A stretch of DNA of 64,000 nt from contig NC_063156.1 of the NCBI RefSeq assembly GCF_020921035.1, positions 21,438,283 to 21,502,282 of the forward strand, in the 5' to 3' direction. Below are positions 48,880 through 61,020 of the stretch, one piece after another. The notes under the pieces are model-generated. The model did no database searches. It saw only the letters and a list, made by a program, of their open reading frames with translations, and was not told the origin of the DNA. Both the position numbers and the translations under genes were made by a program. Every line of letters starts with the position of its first letter. Position 1 is the first letter of the stretch. The stretch comes from Rhodamnia argentea (Eukaryota; Streptophyta; Magnoliopsida; Myrtales; Myrtaceae).

Positions 48880-51010
48880 AGGAATTTTCAGGATGTCACA
48901 TATTTCCTCCGATTTTCAATTATTTCTTATATCTCATGGGATTTTGCATCGGACATCTAGTTCTTTTACCCCCAGCAAAATGGGGGGGTGGAATGAAAAA
49001 ATCGCCATCTTTTGGATGTTGTTCGTCATCTACTTTGTCATATGAACCTCACCAAAATGTTATGGGCCATGTTATTCTTGCAACATGCTATATCACAAAT
49101 TGTCTTTCATTCTCTATACTTCATGGGGGCATACCTTTTTCTACTCTCCATCCTACGAGCCCACTTTTTTCTTTACCACTCCGTATGTTTGGGTGTGTTT
49201 GTTTTGTGGATCGTCTTGGTCCTAGTCATGATAAGCTCAACCCACGGGCTGACAAATGTGTGTTTCTTGGGTACTTTCAAACTCAAAAAGGGTACAAGTG
49301 TTATAGCCCAATTAGTCGGCAATTCTTTCTCTCCACGGTTGTGGCCTTTTTCGAGGACCGGTTATATTACTCCTCCGTTGACCGACCGGTGACTTCTTCC
49401 GAAGATACTTTGTCCTCGATCACGGCTCCACAACCGCCCGTCCCCTTGATGGGGGTGCCCGTGCGATCGCTCGATTTTCAGTTCTTCGACAAGACCTATC
49501 AACGATACCGTTCTGTTCAATGTGAGGAAGTACCGTCGCCACGCACGTTAGACATACATGCTTCTCCACCAATTCATGTCCCGCCCTCAAATCCGTCTGT
49601 TTCTTCCGAGCCCGAATCTACTATTGATATTCCCATCACATTGCGCAAAGGTATGCGTTCTTGCATCGATCAACCGAATTCTCAATTTACTCCCTCTATT
49701 GGTTTATTTTGTCATACTCATACTCCTCACTCTCTTTCTTAGTATTTATCTTACGATTGTCTTTCTTCTACATACTTCTCATTTGTTGCTTCTTTATCTA
49801 CTATGTTTGTGCCAAATACCGTTGTAGAAGCTCTTGCCCATTTAGGTTGGCGGCGGGCTATAGAGGATGAAATACATGCTACATGATAATGGGATATGGC
49901 AAATTACACCATTACCCGATGGTAAACAAGGCGTGTGGTGTCATTGGGTTTTCATAGTGAAGTTTCAACCAAATGGCTCCGTTGACCGTTTGAAGGCACT
50001 TCTGGTTGCCAATGGTTATACTCGGACCTATGGAGTTGATTATGATGATACATTCTCTCCTATTACAAAGATATCTTATGTTCGTGTTTTCATATCTCTT
50101 GTTGTCCGATATGGTTGGACTCTCCATCAGCTTAATGTCAAGAATGTCTTTCTTCATAGTGACTTGGCAGCGAAGGTGTACATGGAGCAACCCTCGGGTT
50201 TGTTACTCGGGGGGAGCCTACTGATGTTAATTGCCTGCACAAGGTGTCATATAGGTTGAAATAGTCTCCTTGTACTTGGTTTAGCCATTTTCGTGATGCG
50301 ATTATTCTATTTGGTTTGAGGCGCTGTGCCGTCGACAATTTTATATTTAGCTCTACTTCTCCTAGGGATGTGTGCTCCTTGTTGTGTATGTGGATGATAT
50401 TATCATCATTGGAAGTGATTATGTGGGCATACAAAAGTTGAAACAGTTTTGACAAACATATATGAGTTGTCTGCGATATTTCTTGGGCATTTAGGTGGCC
50501 TACTCACGTGATGATATCTCGTTATCATAAGACAATATGTTATGAATATTCTTAGTGAGGTTGGTTTCCTTAGAGCGAAGCCTGTCAATACTCCAATGGA
50601 TCCTACTGTGAAGCTTAATGCAGAACATGTCGACTCAATTCATGATCCGAGTAAGTATCAAAGGCTAGTGAGTAAGTTTAACTATTTAACTATCGCTCGA
50701 CCATATATTTCTTTTGCTATTAGTATGGTTAGCCGGTTTATGAGTGCCCATCACATTACACATTGAAATGCAGTGGTACGTGTTATTAAGTACTTAAAGG
50801 GAACACTTGGTGAAAGGCTTCTATTCAAGCATCATGGACATCTTAGTATCATTGGCTACTCCGATGCTAATTGGGTTGGATGTTCTATTGATAGGAGATC
50901 GACTTCCGACTACCGTGTATGCTTGGGAGGCAATCTTGTGAGTTGGAAAAGTAAGAAACAACATGTTGTGTGTCAATCTAGTGCTTAGGCGTAATAACGG
51001 ATCATGGCTC
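48880..51010 (+). pseudogene. Old copia pol fragment (integrase end to RNase H)
   Basis: Broken frames carry copia motifs in the right order: ISHGILHRTS (integrase), the FGCVCFVDRLGPSHDKLNPRA block, VFLGYFQTQKGYKCY, then reverse transcriptase (LVANGYTRTYGVDYDDTFSP, MEQPSG), NTPMDPTVKLN, and RNase H (GYSDANWVGC, RRSTSDY, WKSKKQ). Stops and shifts are many. Gag, protease and LTRs are not seen. It is a different and older lineage than the element at 36252. Confidence 0.85.
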
Positions 51011-51373
51011 ATGTAACTAGTAAGTTGCTTTGATTGAGAATATTGTTATCTAAACTCAGTATACCATCTTCTGCTCCCTCGGTTTTGTGTTGTTATAATT
51101 AGTTTGCTATGCATATTGCTTCAAATTTAGTTTTAATAAATGCATGAAGCATATTGAAGTAAATTGTCATTTTATGTGAGAAAAGATTCAGAATAAGAAA
51201 ATAAATCACTTGATCAACCATGATCATGCTCACCCCATTGTCTATTGTGTGTCCGATCCCACTTCTTTTTCTCGTCCGCTAAGCCAATCTCATGGGCTTT
51301 TCCAAATATTGTCCACGTCGTCTAATCGTCGGCAATGCATGTGCATCTTTTTGAACGGGACAAAGCTAGAAAC

Positions 51374-52663
51374 TAGACATGGCCGGTTCCTCAAAACCGC
51401 CCGATTCGGGCCCATTCCCAAGCCGATTCCGATTCCATTTTTTAATTTTAATTTTTAAAATAATAAATAATAAAATAAACATAATAAATTATAAATTATA
51501 ATCAAATTGTACATTGTAATAAAATGTGGGAAAAAAAAAAAGAGGAGGAATGGACTTGAACTTAATGAATTATCATTAAGCGCCTACATATCTTCTTGGG
51601 GATAGAAGAATCAAAGCCAATGTAGTACTTTTTACTTTTGATAATCCCAACTTACCTCATCGTCAATCATCACTACCCGTTGTGGTACCCGTGGCGGTAG
51701 TATCTCCACAATCCTCACTAAAAAATTCACGTTCTCGATCCAGCTCTTGGTGTTGAAATTTAACCTTTGTCCAATCGTCGACACAAGCTTGAGCTTCCAC
51801 GGACTCCAGGCTTAATCTTCAACGGCGATAGTCCAAAACTAATCCTCCGGCGCTAAATGTTTGTTCAACTGCAATTGTTAAAGAATGGGTTGCTAATATC
51901 TAGCGAGCGATGAGGGCAAGAACTGGGTAATCGATTGAGTGACTCTTCCACCACTTTAGGATTTGGAAATCCGTACCATGTTCTGCATCACGAAACTCAA
52001 ATTGAGTGGTTAAATATTTTTCTAATTCGTAAATACTACTTGTTGCCCATTTTTATTTTTTATTTTTTGCCTACTCTTAAGCATATTGTATCAACTACTA
52101 AGTAAACTACCAGCTTCGCTACGTGAGGCGATAGATTGTAAAGATCCACAATCACTTAAACCATATCTATTACAAAATTTTTCATATAATACTACTAGAG
52201 ATTCTTTAACATCTTCTTGTATATTTGAAATATCTATTGAATCTTCCAAATGTAAACAATCATGATAATACACATTCAAATAATCTAGTAAACCGTCTAA
52301 TTTAATACGTTGATAAAAAACAATACCAACTAAATAGACAAGAGGAATTTGAAAATAATAATGTAACCATTTTCCTCGCATTACTAAAATAATCCGATTT
52401 AATTCAGTATCTTTTTCATATTTACTAAAAACACTACCAATATCAACACACTTTATTAAAAATAAATGCGTAATAGGATAATAAATACCAGATAAAGTAT
52501 TAATAGTATCATTAAAAATTTTCAAAAGAACCGTTCCTCTTTGGGGCGAGGTTGGGCTCTTTCCCCACCGGGCCCATCCCTTTTTTTTTAAATAAATGGG
52601 TCAGAATCGTGGGCCCGGTCAACGGGCTGATTCCGGGCCTCGGTTCCACTTTGGCCACGTCTA
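51374..52663 (-). mobile_element. Deleted hAT transposon, 1.29 kb, with transposase C-terminal remnant
   Basis: Terminal words tagacatggcc (51374) and ggccacgtcta (ending 52663) are inverted with one mismatch. They are flanked by ctagaaac (51366-51373) and ctagaaat (52664-52671), an 8-base target duplication with one mismatch, as hAT elements make. On the - strand the interior encodes a RICESLEEPER-type transposase tail: 52525-52091 (FNDTINTLSGIYYP, GKWLHYYFQIPLVY) and then, after a gap and frame breaks, the dimerisation region at about 52060-51800 (FQILKWWKSHS, YPVLALIAR, EQTFSAGG). The N-terminal BED and catalytic parts are missing. Confidence 0.82.
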
Positions 52664-55240
52664 CTAGAAATGGAAGCGTGGGACGTTTTGCTGGACGTTG
52701 CTATAGAAACACCAGACGTTGTGATTCTATTATAAAAATAGGCTAAGCTAGAAAGAATAAAATCGTGTCGACAGTTGTCTGACAATTTCGAGTTTTACAC
52801 CTCACACGTGGCGCTCATTTAGCCCATGCCACGTGTCCTGCGTTACCTACTGGGAAGTCGAACGCCATCGGTTCAGGATATTATAATCAAGGTTTGATGT
52901 GCGCGGGGCTTGGATCGAATGACGTGTCCCCTAGACGTTGCGGATCCAGCACGCGACCCGGCCCGAGCCGAGACATGGGGAAACAAAGAGAACAGGAAAA
53001 TGGCGGGAAATAGGTGCGTGTCCTGTCCGTGGATTGCGGTGGCGGGACTCGGTTAAAGCTGTCGTGTGCGGAGTGGGGCCCCCAACCGGAAGAGCCTGGT
53101 CAGCACAACAGCAGGGAATTTCTTGGCTGTGGACGGGCCCACACACGCCGCCGTGTCCATCGCTCTATTGACCCTTTCTTCCCTTCCCCACCGCGCATAT
53201 CTTGGCTTGTCCTTTTTTGACGGTTGGATACTCGTACGCCTACGCTTTGTTTCACAGCCGCGGTGGATCGAGCGATGTGAAACTTTGATTCGCAAGTCGA
53301 CCGTCGCAAGTCCGGTCTCTCAATTTTATCATCAGTATTGAAAAGTTCTGATTGATGCGCGAATTATTGGCACAAATTCAGATATAGGGCTGATCTAAGA
53401 TTTCTCAATTGCATCGGGAATAGGCCAATTTTGCAGCCTTAAACCGAATATTTTCCCGCGGGGACATACATTTGGCCGACCCTTTCGTTCTTTATTTCAA
53501 AGTTTGCACTTGAGCAATCGGGGTTATTCTCTTTCAGGACTTGAAAAAAGAAATCGAGTTTTCGAACGTCAAAGAGTTTTAATTACAAATGTTTTGAAAA
53601 TGTTGTAGACAGAAGATTGAGAATGAATGGGAAGAGCAAAGAGAAATTCTTCTATTTTGGTTCGTGATTTCTCTCCCCAGAGGTCGATTGGACACGATGT
53701 TCTAAAACAAAAAGAGACGATGCGGAGAAAGGAAATGGATAATCGTATTTAATAAGTGAACTAGTTAGGAGTAGAGAGAAAAAAATCACTCAAAGAAATT
53801 CGTACCGAATAAATTTCAAGCTTATCCTCTTTAGTTCGGTGTCCATAAAAGACTTCCCAAATGATTTCTTATTTAGATTAAGAGAAATCGAAGTAATCAA
53901 ATGTATCAAGTTCTTAAAGTCCCTCTTAATCTGTCCGAAAATGGTGGGATTTGCAAAGGATTGTGTAATAACACACGCTCGTGCTGTTGCTCCATCTTGA
54001 GTTTATAAATACATAGAACAATTCTTAGGTCTTGAGGCATTCATCGCTAGTGTTCAAGCAACGTTCGATCTCTCTATTTTAATTTTATATTCTTCTCCAA
54101 TTAGTTGAATCCCTTTCTTTTCTTCGTATTGCTCATATGATCAAATCGAGCTCAATATTTGACGAGCTTAACGTCTAGAATAAACGAAATTTTCAATGCA
54201 TTGAATTGTCTCGAGACACATGCAATTAATATTCGAAAGTTGAACTTATATTTAATAATCATGCACGCTCGTATTAATTTCGAAGACGATATCCGCTCGT
54301 TCCGTGGATATGGAGCTTTATCCAATACACGTGGGCGGGTCGGATTGCGTGTGTCAAAACAAAAAAAATTCGGGTCATAAAAGTCCCGTGCCGTCGACCG
54401 TAACCTTATTAAATATCCGAGAAATTAATTCCCTCATAATGAAAAAGATTAAGGATGAAATAAATTATGAGAGACCAGTTTCATGGTCAATTCATGCTTC
54501 ATTTGGAACTTGAAATTTATCCGTTGGAATCGGTTCTCGAAGTTTTGAAACCCGAAACCTACTCATCACAAGTTTCAAGATCTACCGAGATTCCACTCAT
54601 AATCCTAATTGAATTATTGCAGCGAATCGTCGCCTCTGATGATTATCATTTACCGCTACAATCCACCAACCACAACTCATATTCAAACAACACCATAGAC
54701 TAGAAACATCAACAAAATATAAAAATTTCAGTCGTGGATATCGCCGAAAATAGAAACTTGAATTAGTATGTCCATATTAGACACTCATTGGCGAACACCA
54801 TGAAATAAGGTAGGATCGCGCGAAAAAATACCGAGCAAGAAAAACACGAAAACTCGATCCGAGCTCCCAAACCTACCCCGTCGAAGTTGGTTTACTTAGA
54901 TTTTTGAACCTGAAATTCCTAACCCACGTACCTTGGAACCACGTCGATCCATCCCTCGTATAAATTTCGTCGTGTTGGTGCGGAACGGTGAAGTCAAATA
55001 AAGAAAGCCAACGAGTATCATGATGACTGGTGAGCAGACACGGAAATCGAAAAATGGAAATGAAAATTGGGAAGCTGGTGAAGGCGATGAAGATTTTACA
55101 ACAACGACAACACCCAAATGGAATCATCCGTTTCCTTCTCCCCCTCGTTAACCGAAACCACCTCCTCCCACCCACTTTCTCTCCCTTCATTTCCTCCCAC
55201 CACCTTCCTTCTCCACTCCTCTTGAAGCGTCCCACCGATC
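52664..55240. other. Intergenic DNA and promoter of the BOI-like gene
   Basis: A GC-richer part at about 52780-53300 has several G-box-like cacgtg words and chance ORFs on both strands. The remainder is AT-rich. CT-rich DNA at about 55120-55260 probably marks the 5' leader of the next gene. No coding gene supported. Confidence 0.35.
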
Positions 55241-56078
55241 CCCGATCAGATCGCTACTCCTCTCTCCGCCGCGGTTTCCGGATCCGTCGCCCGCTTCAGA
55301 TCGATCCGAGATTCGATCGGGGCTCTGAGAGGTAGTGGTTTCTGATCGATCTCGACATGGGTTCTCGTTTTGGGGTTCGACGGGTTTTCGAGAAAGTAGT
55401 CGAGGGTTCGATCGGTCCGCAGGTTTCTTTTCGGTGACTGGTGTTGCCGGGCGCTTGAATCGACCGATCGGTTTCTGGGTACTGTGGTTAAGCGCTGATC
55501 GAGAGTAGGTGTCGGCGTTTTCCTTTCCGAAAACGCTGTGTAATTTGTTCTCTGATCTTTGGTTTCTTTCTTTCTTTCTTTCTTTCTTTCTTTCGGTTTG
55601 TTGACAGTGAGTGAGTTTCTTGAATTTGCGTTGAACTCGAGGATGCGGGATTGAGCCGCTTTATCTGAGCCCCTTCGATTTCTTGATTAATCAGGAACTA
55701 AGAGACTTGCTTCAATAATTTTTTGAACTCCACAAATTGACCATCTTTTGTTCCTCTGAAGATGAACCCAAATGATAGAATCTTGACTATGTGTTTCCAT
55801 GTAAATTTGGCGATCTTCATGGGTCATTTACTATTTTGCTGCGGCTGAACTACAAATTTGAGATGCTAGATTTTTCACCGACCTCCTTTTTTGAACTTTA
55901 AGCTCGAGTGCTCTTGACATTTTGCTGTGTTTTTCTTTCCTCATCTCGTATAATTAACTGATTTTTGCTTCTAGTTTCATTAGGTCTATCACTGAGCACG
56001 TATAGTTTCTGTACTCGGGTGGTCATTCTTCATCATCCTCGTTTTTTGATGTTTATATTCTTGTTTTCAGCAGGAAAA
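55241..56078 (+). other. Probable 5' UTR with intron of the BOI-like gene
   Basis: A leader exon may end at about 55332 (gag/gtagtgg) and resume after ttttcag at 56070. The putative intron holds a (TTTC)8 run at 55563-55594. BOI-type genes often have a 5' UTR intron; the borders are inferred. Confidence 0.45.
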
Positions 56079-59000
56079 ATGTTCGGAGGTGATCCCAACA
56101 ATTGTGGGTTTCCAGTGTTCCTTGGAGATAATGGGTTTCAATATGATACTAATGCATTGCCTCAGCTGCAGTTATTTGGAGATTGTAAGTTCAAGCAAGA
56201 ATCCATCGTTGATAGCTTGTCCTATTTTTTGGCTTGTGAAAATTAGTGATCTTCTGCCGTTTTTAGTCCCTTTACACTATCCTGCTGCTGCTGCTGTTCT
56301 CATCATCATCATCATCATCAAAATTTAGCAGCAGCCAATGTATTGTTATTATGCAGCATTATCATCAAAAGCCAGGTAAGAAGATAGCCTTTGCATCATC
56401 ACCATCATCGTCAGTATTTAGCAGCAGCCAATGTTTTTTTATTGTACAGCATTATCATCAAAAGCCAGGCAACTCATAAGATAGCCTTTGCATTAATAGC
56501 AGCTATTCTCGTGGAGTCATGGTATACGTGCAATTGGCAAACCTGTACTTGTGCAAATTTATGTCATGCTCATAGATGAGGAGACTAGTATTTTCCTAGC
56601 CATGTCTGATCAGATTCGAGATAATTGAAGTTGAGTAACTTTGGTTTTGGTTTGCCATGCCAGAGAAATAATGTAAGTAACTCCTGGATGCACATTGGTT
56701 GTGTTCTGGATTATTCATGCTAGAGAAATTGGAATCATCTTTTTATTCGAGAATTTGGTGCTACTTTTGGGTTTTTCTTGGACAATGGCAGTCAGATGCT
56801 AATTTCCAATTGATTTGTCGTCGAAATTTCAGGAGCAGGGCTAGTGACTAACTGTGACACTGGTGCTTTGAAAGTCACCGCTAGTTTTGACTAGATGCAT
56901 ATTAATTGGCTGGTGATACTTTCCACATTTATATTGTTCTCGTCAACTTTTCTTTCCTATGCCGTTATACTTCTTCCTTTTAATTGGAGCACGGCGTGTA
57001 CTGCCTCTCAGTCATATGTTTGAAGCTTGCCTAGGGCGTGTTCTGTAACCTGTACCTGTCGAATTGCTATGATGTTTCAAGCATGGCATACTTAGTTTGG
57101 CTTTCTAGCTAGTGGCAGTTACATTATGCCAAATATCACTCATTCCCTTGAGACTTCCTCTTTAAGAATTGAGTATCAGATGGAACTCCAAGGCTACCTT
57201 CTTTCTTCAGAATTGTTAGGAGCACTTCTTTTTCCTGTTGCTTCTTTGCTTTCATATCAATCAAGGATGTTCGCTTTTTAGCTTTAACCTTTTTTTTTCC
57301 CTGCATTACATGTTTTCTAATGTCGTAATGTAATGCATTCTGTCGCAGATCCAGTTGGAAATAGTATCAGTCCATTAAACTACACCAGAAAGGATCACAC
57401 TACCAATATGGATCGATCAACTAAAAGATTTAGGGAAGCTGAATCTTTTTCCAGAGAGCAAAAGCATCTGATAACCCTCAGTGATAAAATCTATCCAGAT
57501 GAAGCAGGTCATTCTGGGAGCATTTTCAATCCCAATCCTGTGTCAACTGGTTTGAAACTTTCATATGAAGAGGATGAACATAACTCCTCTGTAACATCTG
57601 CAAGTGAAAGCATGACAGCTGCACTGCCTCTGATTCTGTCGCTTGGCGATAATTTCAAGGTGGAGTTTGAGCGACAGAAAGAAGAATTTGATCACTATAC
57701 CAGAATACAGGTAATCTTATGTGAAAGGTTCTACCTTTGTCCAGAAATTTTGGGATTTTTATAGTAATGTTCAAAGAACACAAGAAATGTGTTGTCTTGT
57801 TTTGGTTGTAGAACTATCTACAACTATTTTGGTTTAATATCCATTTGGCGCTGTTTGATGACGCCTAATATTTACGCCAGGGTCATTGGCAAACTCATGT
57901 ATTAGCAGCATGAATTGAATATGTTTGTTTAAACTCGTGACTGTAATTTCTGGTCATTTTGTTATTGACAGTTAGAGATATTATTTCGTGTCGTCCACGG
58001 ATGAACAATCTTAGCTTTAGCTTAGACTTTGATATTTAATTATCTAAGTTTAAGAACAAGCCTATGCTTAGTCATTAAGATTGTCATTAAATGGGAAACC
58101 ACTCCCCCCCAAGAAAAAAAGAACTGATGTCTTAAAAGAGATGATCTCCTGCGTGATGCTGACCAAAAGCAAAAATAGTTAAGTCTTTGGAGATCCATTT
58201 TCATGTTCAAGTGCATTGTGTCTGGTACACGTTCAGAGAATGTATCTGCGTTTGTTAACTGTTTTCCAAACAAAAAAGATGGATGCTATAATCTCAACCA
58301 TATATTGTGACTAGGATATAGTCAATACATCCATTTCCCCCTGTTTTAATCAATGTTGAACTCCTATGTACGCTGGTTTCTATGAATGTTATGCGCATGT
58401 TGTCCACTTAATGAGATGAGAGGACATCTATGATGCGGTGGGAGAGACATGCAAACTAATAAAGTACTAAGATGTCAATTTGTGGTTTATGGTAAAAACT
58501 TTCTTCACAACTCACTTTGAATCTGATTGCCTTATGTTTGCAATCCCCTATATTGTCCTTGTTTATATAGATTTGCCACCTCAATTGGTGCTGTGCCATC
58601 TTAATGACCTCTTTGCTTAAATCAGGAAGAAAACATTACGAAGGGTGTAAGAGAACTAAGGCAAAGACATACAGCTGCTTTTCTGAGTGCTGTAGAGAAA
58701 GGAGTAGGCAAGAAGTTACACGAGAAGGACCTTGAACTAGAAAACATGAACCGCAAGAACAAGGAACTAGAGGAAAGAATTAAGCAGGTGACAGCAGAAG
58801 TTCAATCCTGGCACTACCGAGCTAAATACAACGAGTCTGTTGTGAATGTACTGAAGAGCAATTTACAGCAAGTCATGGCTCAAGGCGCCATGCAAGGGAA
58901 GGAAGGCTGCGGGGACAGTGAGGTGGATGATGCAGCCTCTTACACGAACCAGAACCATCTCAGCTTGGTGGACGGTTTGAGGACATCAGGAGTCATGAGG

Positions 59001-59159
59001 AACCAGATGACCTGCAAATCATGTAAGATTAAAGAAGTCTCCATCTTGTTGTTGCCTTGCAAACATTTGTGTCTATGTAAAGATTGTGCAGCGTTTACTG
59101 ATGTGTGCCCCCTCTGCAATATGATGAGAACTGGCCTAGTTCAAGTGTACATGTGTTGA
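56079..59159 (+). CDS. BOI-related RING E3 ubiquitin ligase
   Basis: Exons 56079-56184, 57349-57710 and 58626-59159 join in phase to 333 residues. BOI and the BRG proteins of Arabidopsis are RING E3 ligases that limit cell death and interact with MYB and DELLA proteins. The N-terminus MFGGDPNNCGFPVF and ALPQLQLFGD is typical. A long coiled-coil with the WRD-like region is in exon 3 (LEERIKQVTAEVQSWHYRAKYNE). The C-terminal RING is complete: CKSC, LLPCKHLCLCKDC, CPLC, and the end VQVYMC. The ATG at 56079 follows an acceptor nine bases before, so the start codon is in the second transcribed exon. No transit or signal peptide is seen. The ubiquitin-ligase role is from family knowledge. Confidence 0.94.
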
Positions 59160-60255
59160 GATTTTCCCTTGGTTTGTGCAAGGCATAGATAAGCACTTGC
59201 TGTTGTCAAAATGGTGATATTTACTGGGTGAATTATTATGATATGGAAAGTGGATTGCCCCTCTTTATAATCAAGAGTTGTCTGATAATGGTGTCTTGGT
59301 CATGGATAGTTAATCAACCGGATGAATGGTGTCTCTAAGAATAAATATAGGGAAAGATAGTGCTATTTTGTGTTGGCCTTGGCTTCTTTTGCAGTACATA
59401 CTGAATTGGAAAGGCAGATTAGTAGATGATGTTTGTGATTGGGTCGTTCTGGCAGTGCAAAGTCATGATTCAGGCACCATTCCAGTTCAAGATCTGCGGG
59501 GAGTACTAGGGCGATCTGGGTGTCGGAATCATGTCTTTGGTACTAGGACGGCTCGTCGACAAACTATACGTTATTTATGCCTCAGTTAATAGTGAACTTC
59601 CTTTGTACTATTGTTAGTAAATTACCCAATGGGTCGTAAATGTCCTAATTGTCTTCGCTAATAATAATTGACTGCGAAGTATGTTTTGCTAACATTTCTT
59701 TGAAGGACGCTTTCTCCCTTTTTGTGGTTTGAACATTTTGTAGGTCCTATGGTTCATACATAATTTATCTAAGTTAAAGTTTCTTGTTCAATTGTTTGCA
59801 AAATACTTGAATCATTGTAACGTTTTCTTCGCACTCATAAATTTTCGCAACTGGTGATTCGGTGATTTGCCTTACTCATCGCAACTTTTCTTAATCAAAT
59901 GTGAGCTTCATCACCTTTGAGTCCGTAACTTTTCTTTAACGTCTGTAACTCACGGGAGGAAATCGATTTCACGTGTTGCATTTTTCAAAAGCAGATCCGA
60001 CGGACTACCACTGAAGACGCATAGGGGGACCATAGAATTTACTAGGTAAGTGGGAATGGTGGGGTGTTTCCGTGTTCCACTTTGAACTATCGTATCGAAC
60101 GGGTCTCAGATATTATCATGAAACGATAAATTGACTTTTAGTTCTTTTGCTCTAACTCACATCCATATAGACAAATCTAGCAACCATTTAATCCATCATG
60201 CAATACAAAATCTAACGACGCATACGCGATCCGACCCCACCGATATTGCTAATAC
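59160..60255. other. 3' UTR of the BOI-like gene and intergenic DNA
   Basis: The + strand frame at 59326-59589 lies just after the gene and has no domain; it is probably in the 3' flank. Nothing else is seen. Confidence 0.4.
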
Positions 60256-61020
60256 ACTAATATATCTAATCCAATTTAAAAAAAACTTATTTATTATTGT
60301 TGACAACTGATTTTTAGACATTTCAATTTTTGAAGGATGATTATAAATACAAATAAAAAAAATGTTATAAAACCAAAATGGAACCCTTGGCCAAGCGAAC
60401 CAATTTTGAAAGAAAAATATTTTTAGAATTTTTCGGACTTTTTGGAACTTCCTTGCATTTGAAAATTGCTGAAAATTAAGAAAAATAACTAATAAGGTTA
60501 TAAAAAACCGAAAAAATAGTCATTTGTCTTCTTTAATTTTCAATTTCATTCTGGACACATTAGTTTTACAAAAATTCAATTAGAAACTAAGAGACTAATA
60601 TATCTAATCCAATTTAAAAAAAACTTATTTATTATTGTTGACAACTGATTTTTAGACATTTCAATTTTTGAAGGATGATTATAAATACAAATAAAAAAAA
60701 TGTTATAAAACCAAAATGGAACCCTTGGACAAGCGAACCGATTTTGAAAGAAAAATATTTTTCGAATTTTTCGGACTTTTTGGAACTTCCTTGCATTTGA
60801 AAATTGCTGAAAATTAAGAAAAATAACTAATAAGGTTATAAAAAAAACCAAAAAAATAGTCATTTGTCTTCTTTAATTTTCAATTTCATTTTGGACACAT
60901 TAGTTTTACAAAAATTCAATTAGAAAAATAACTAATAAGGTTATAAAAAACTGAAAAAATAGTCATTTGTCTTCTTTAATTTTCAATTTCATTTTGGCCA
61001 CATTAGTTTTAATTTTCAAT
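60256..61020. repeat. 338-bp tandem repeat, about 2.3 copies
   Basis: The block from actaatatatctaatcc at 60256 recurs at 60594, so the period is 338 bases, with only a few differences. A third, partial copy of the right-hand part (aataactaataaggttataaaaaa through the tttcattttgg words) follows at about 60926-61020. The block is AT-rich and non-coding. Confidence 0.88.

Noticed and set aside
53053-53341. Several overlapping frames on both strands
   Set aside because: GC-rich promoter-like DNA gives chance frames; none has a domain.
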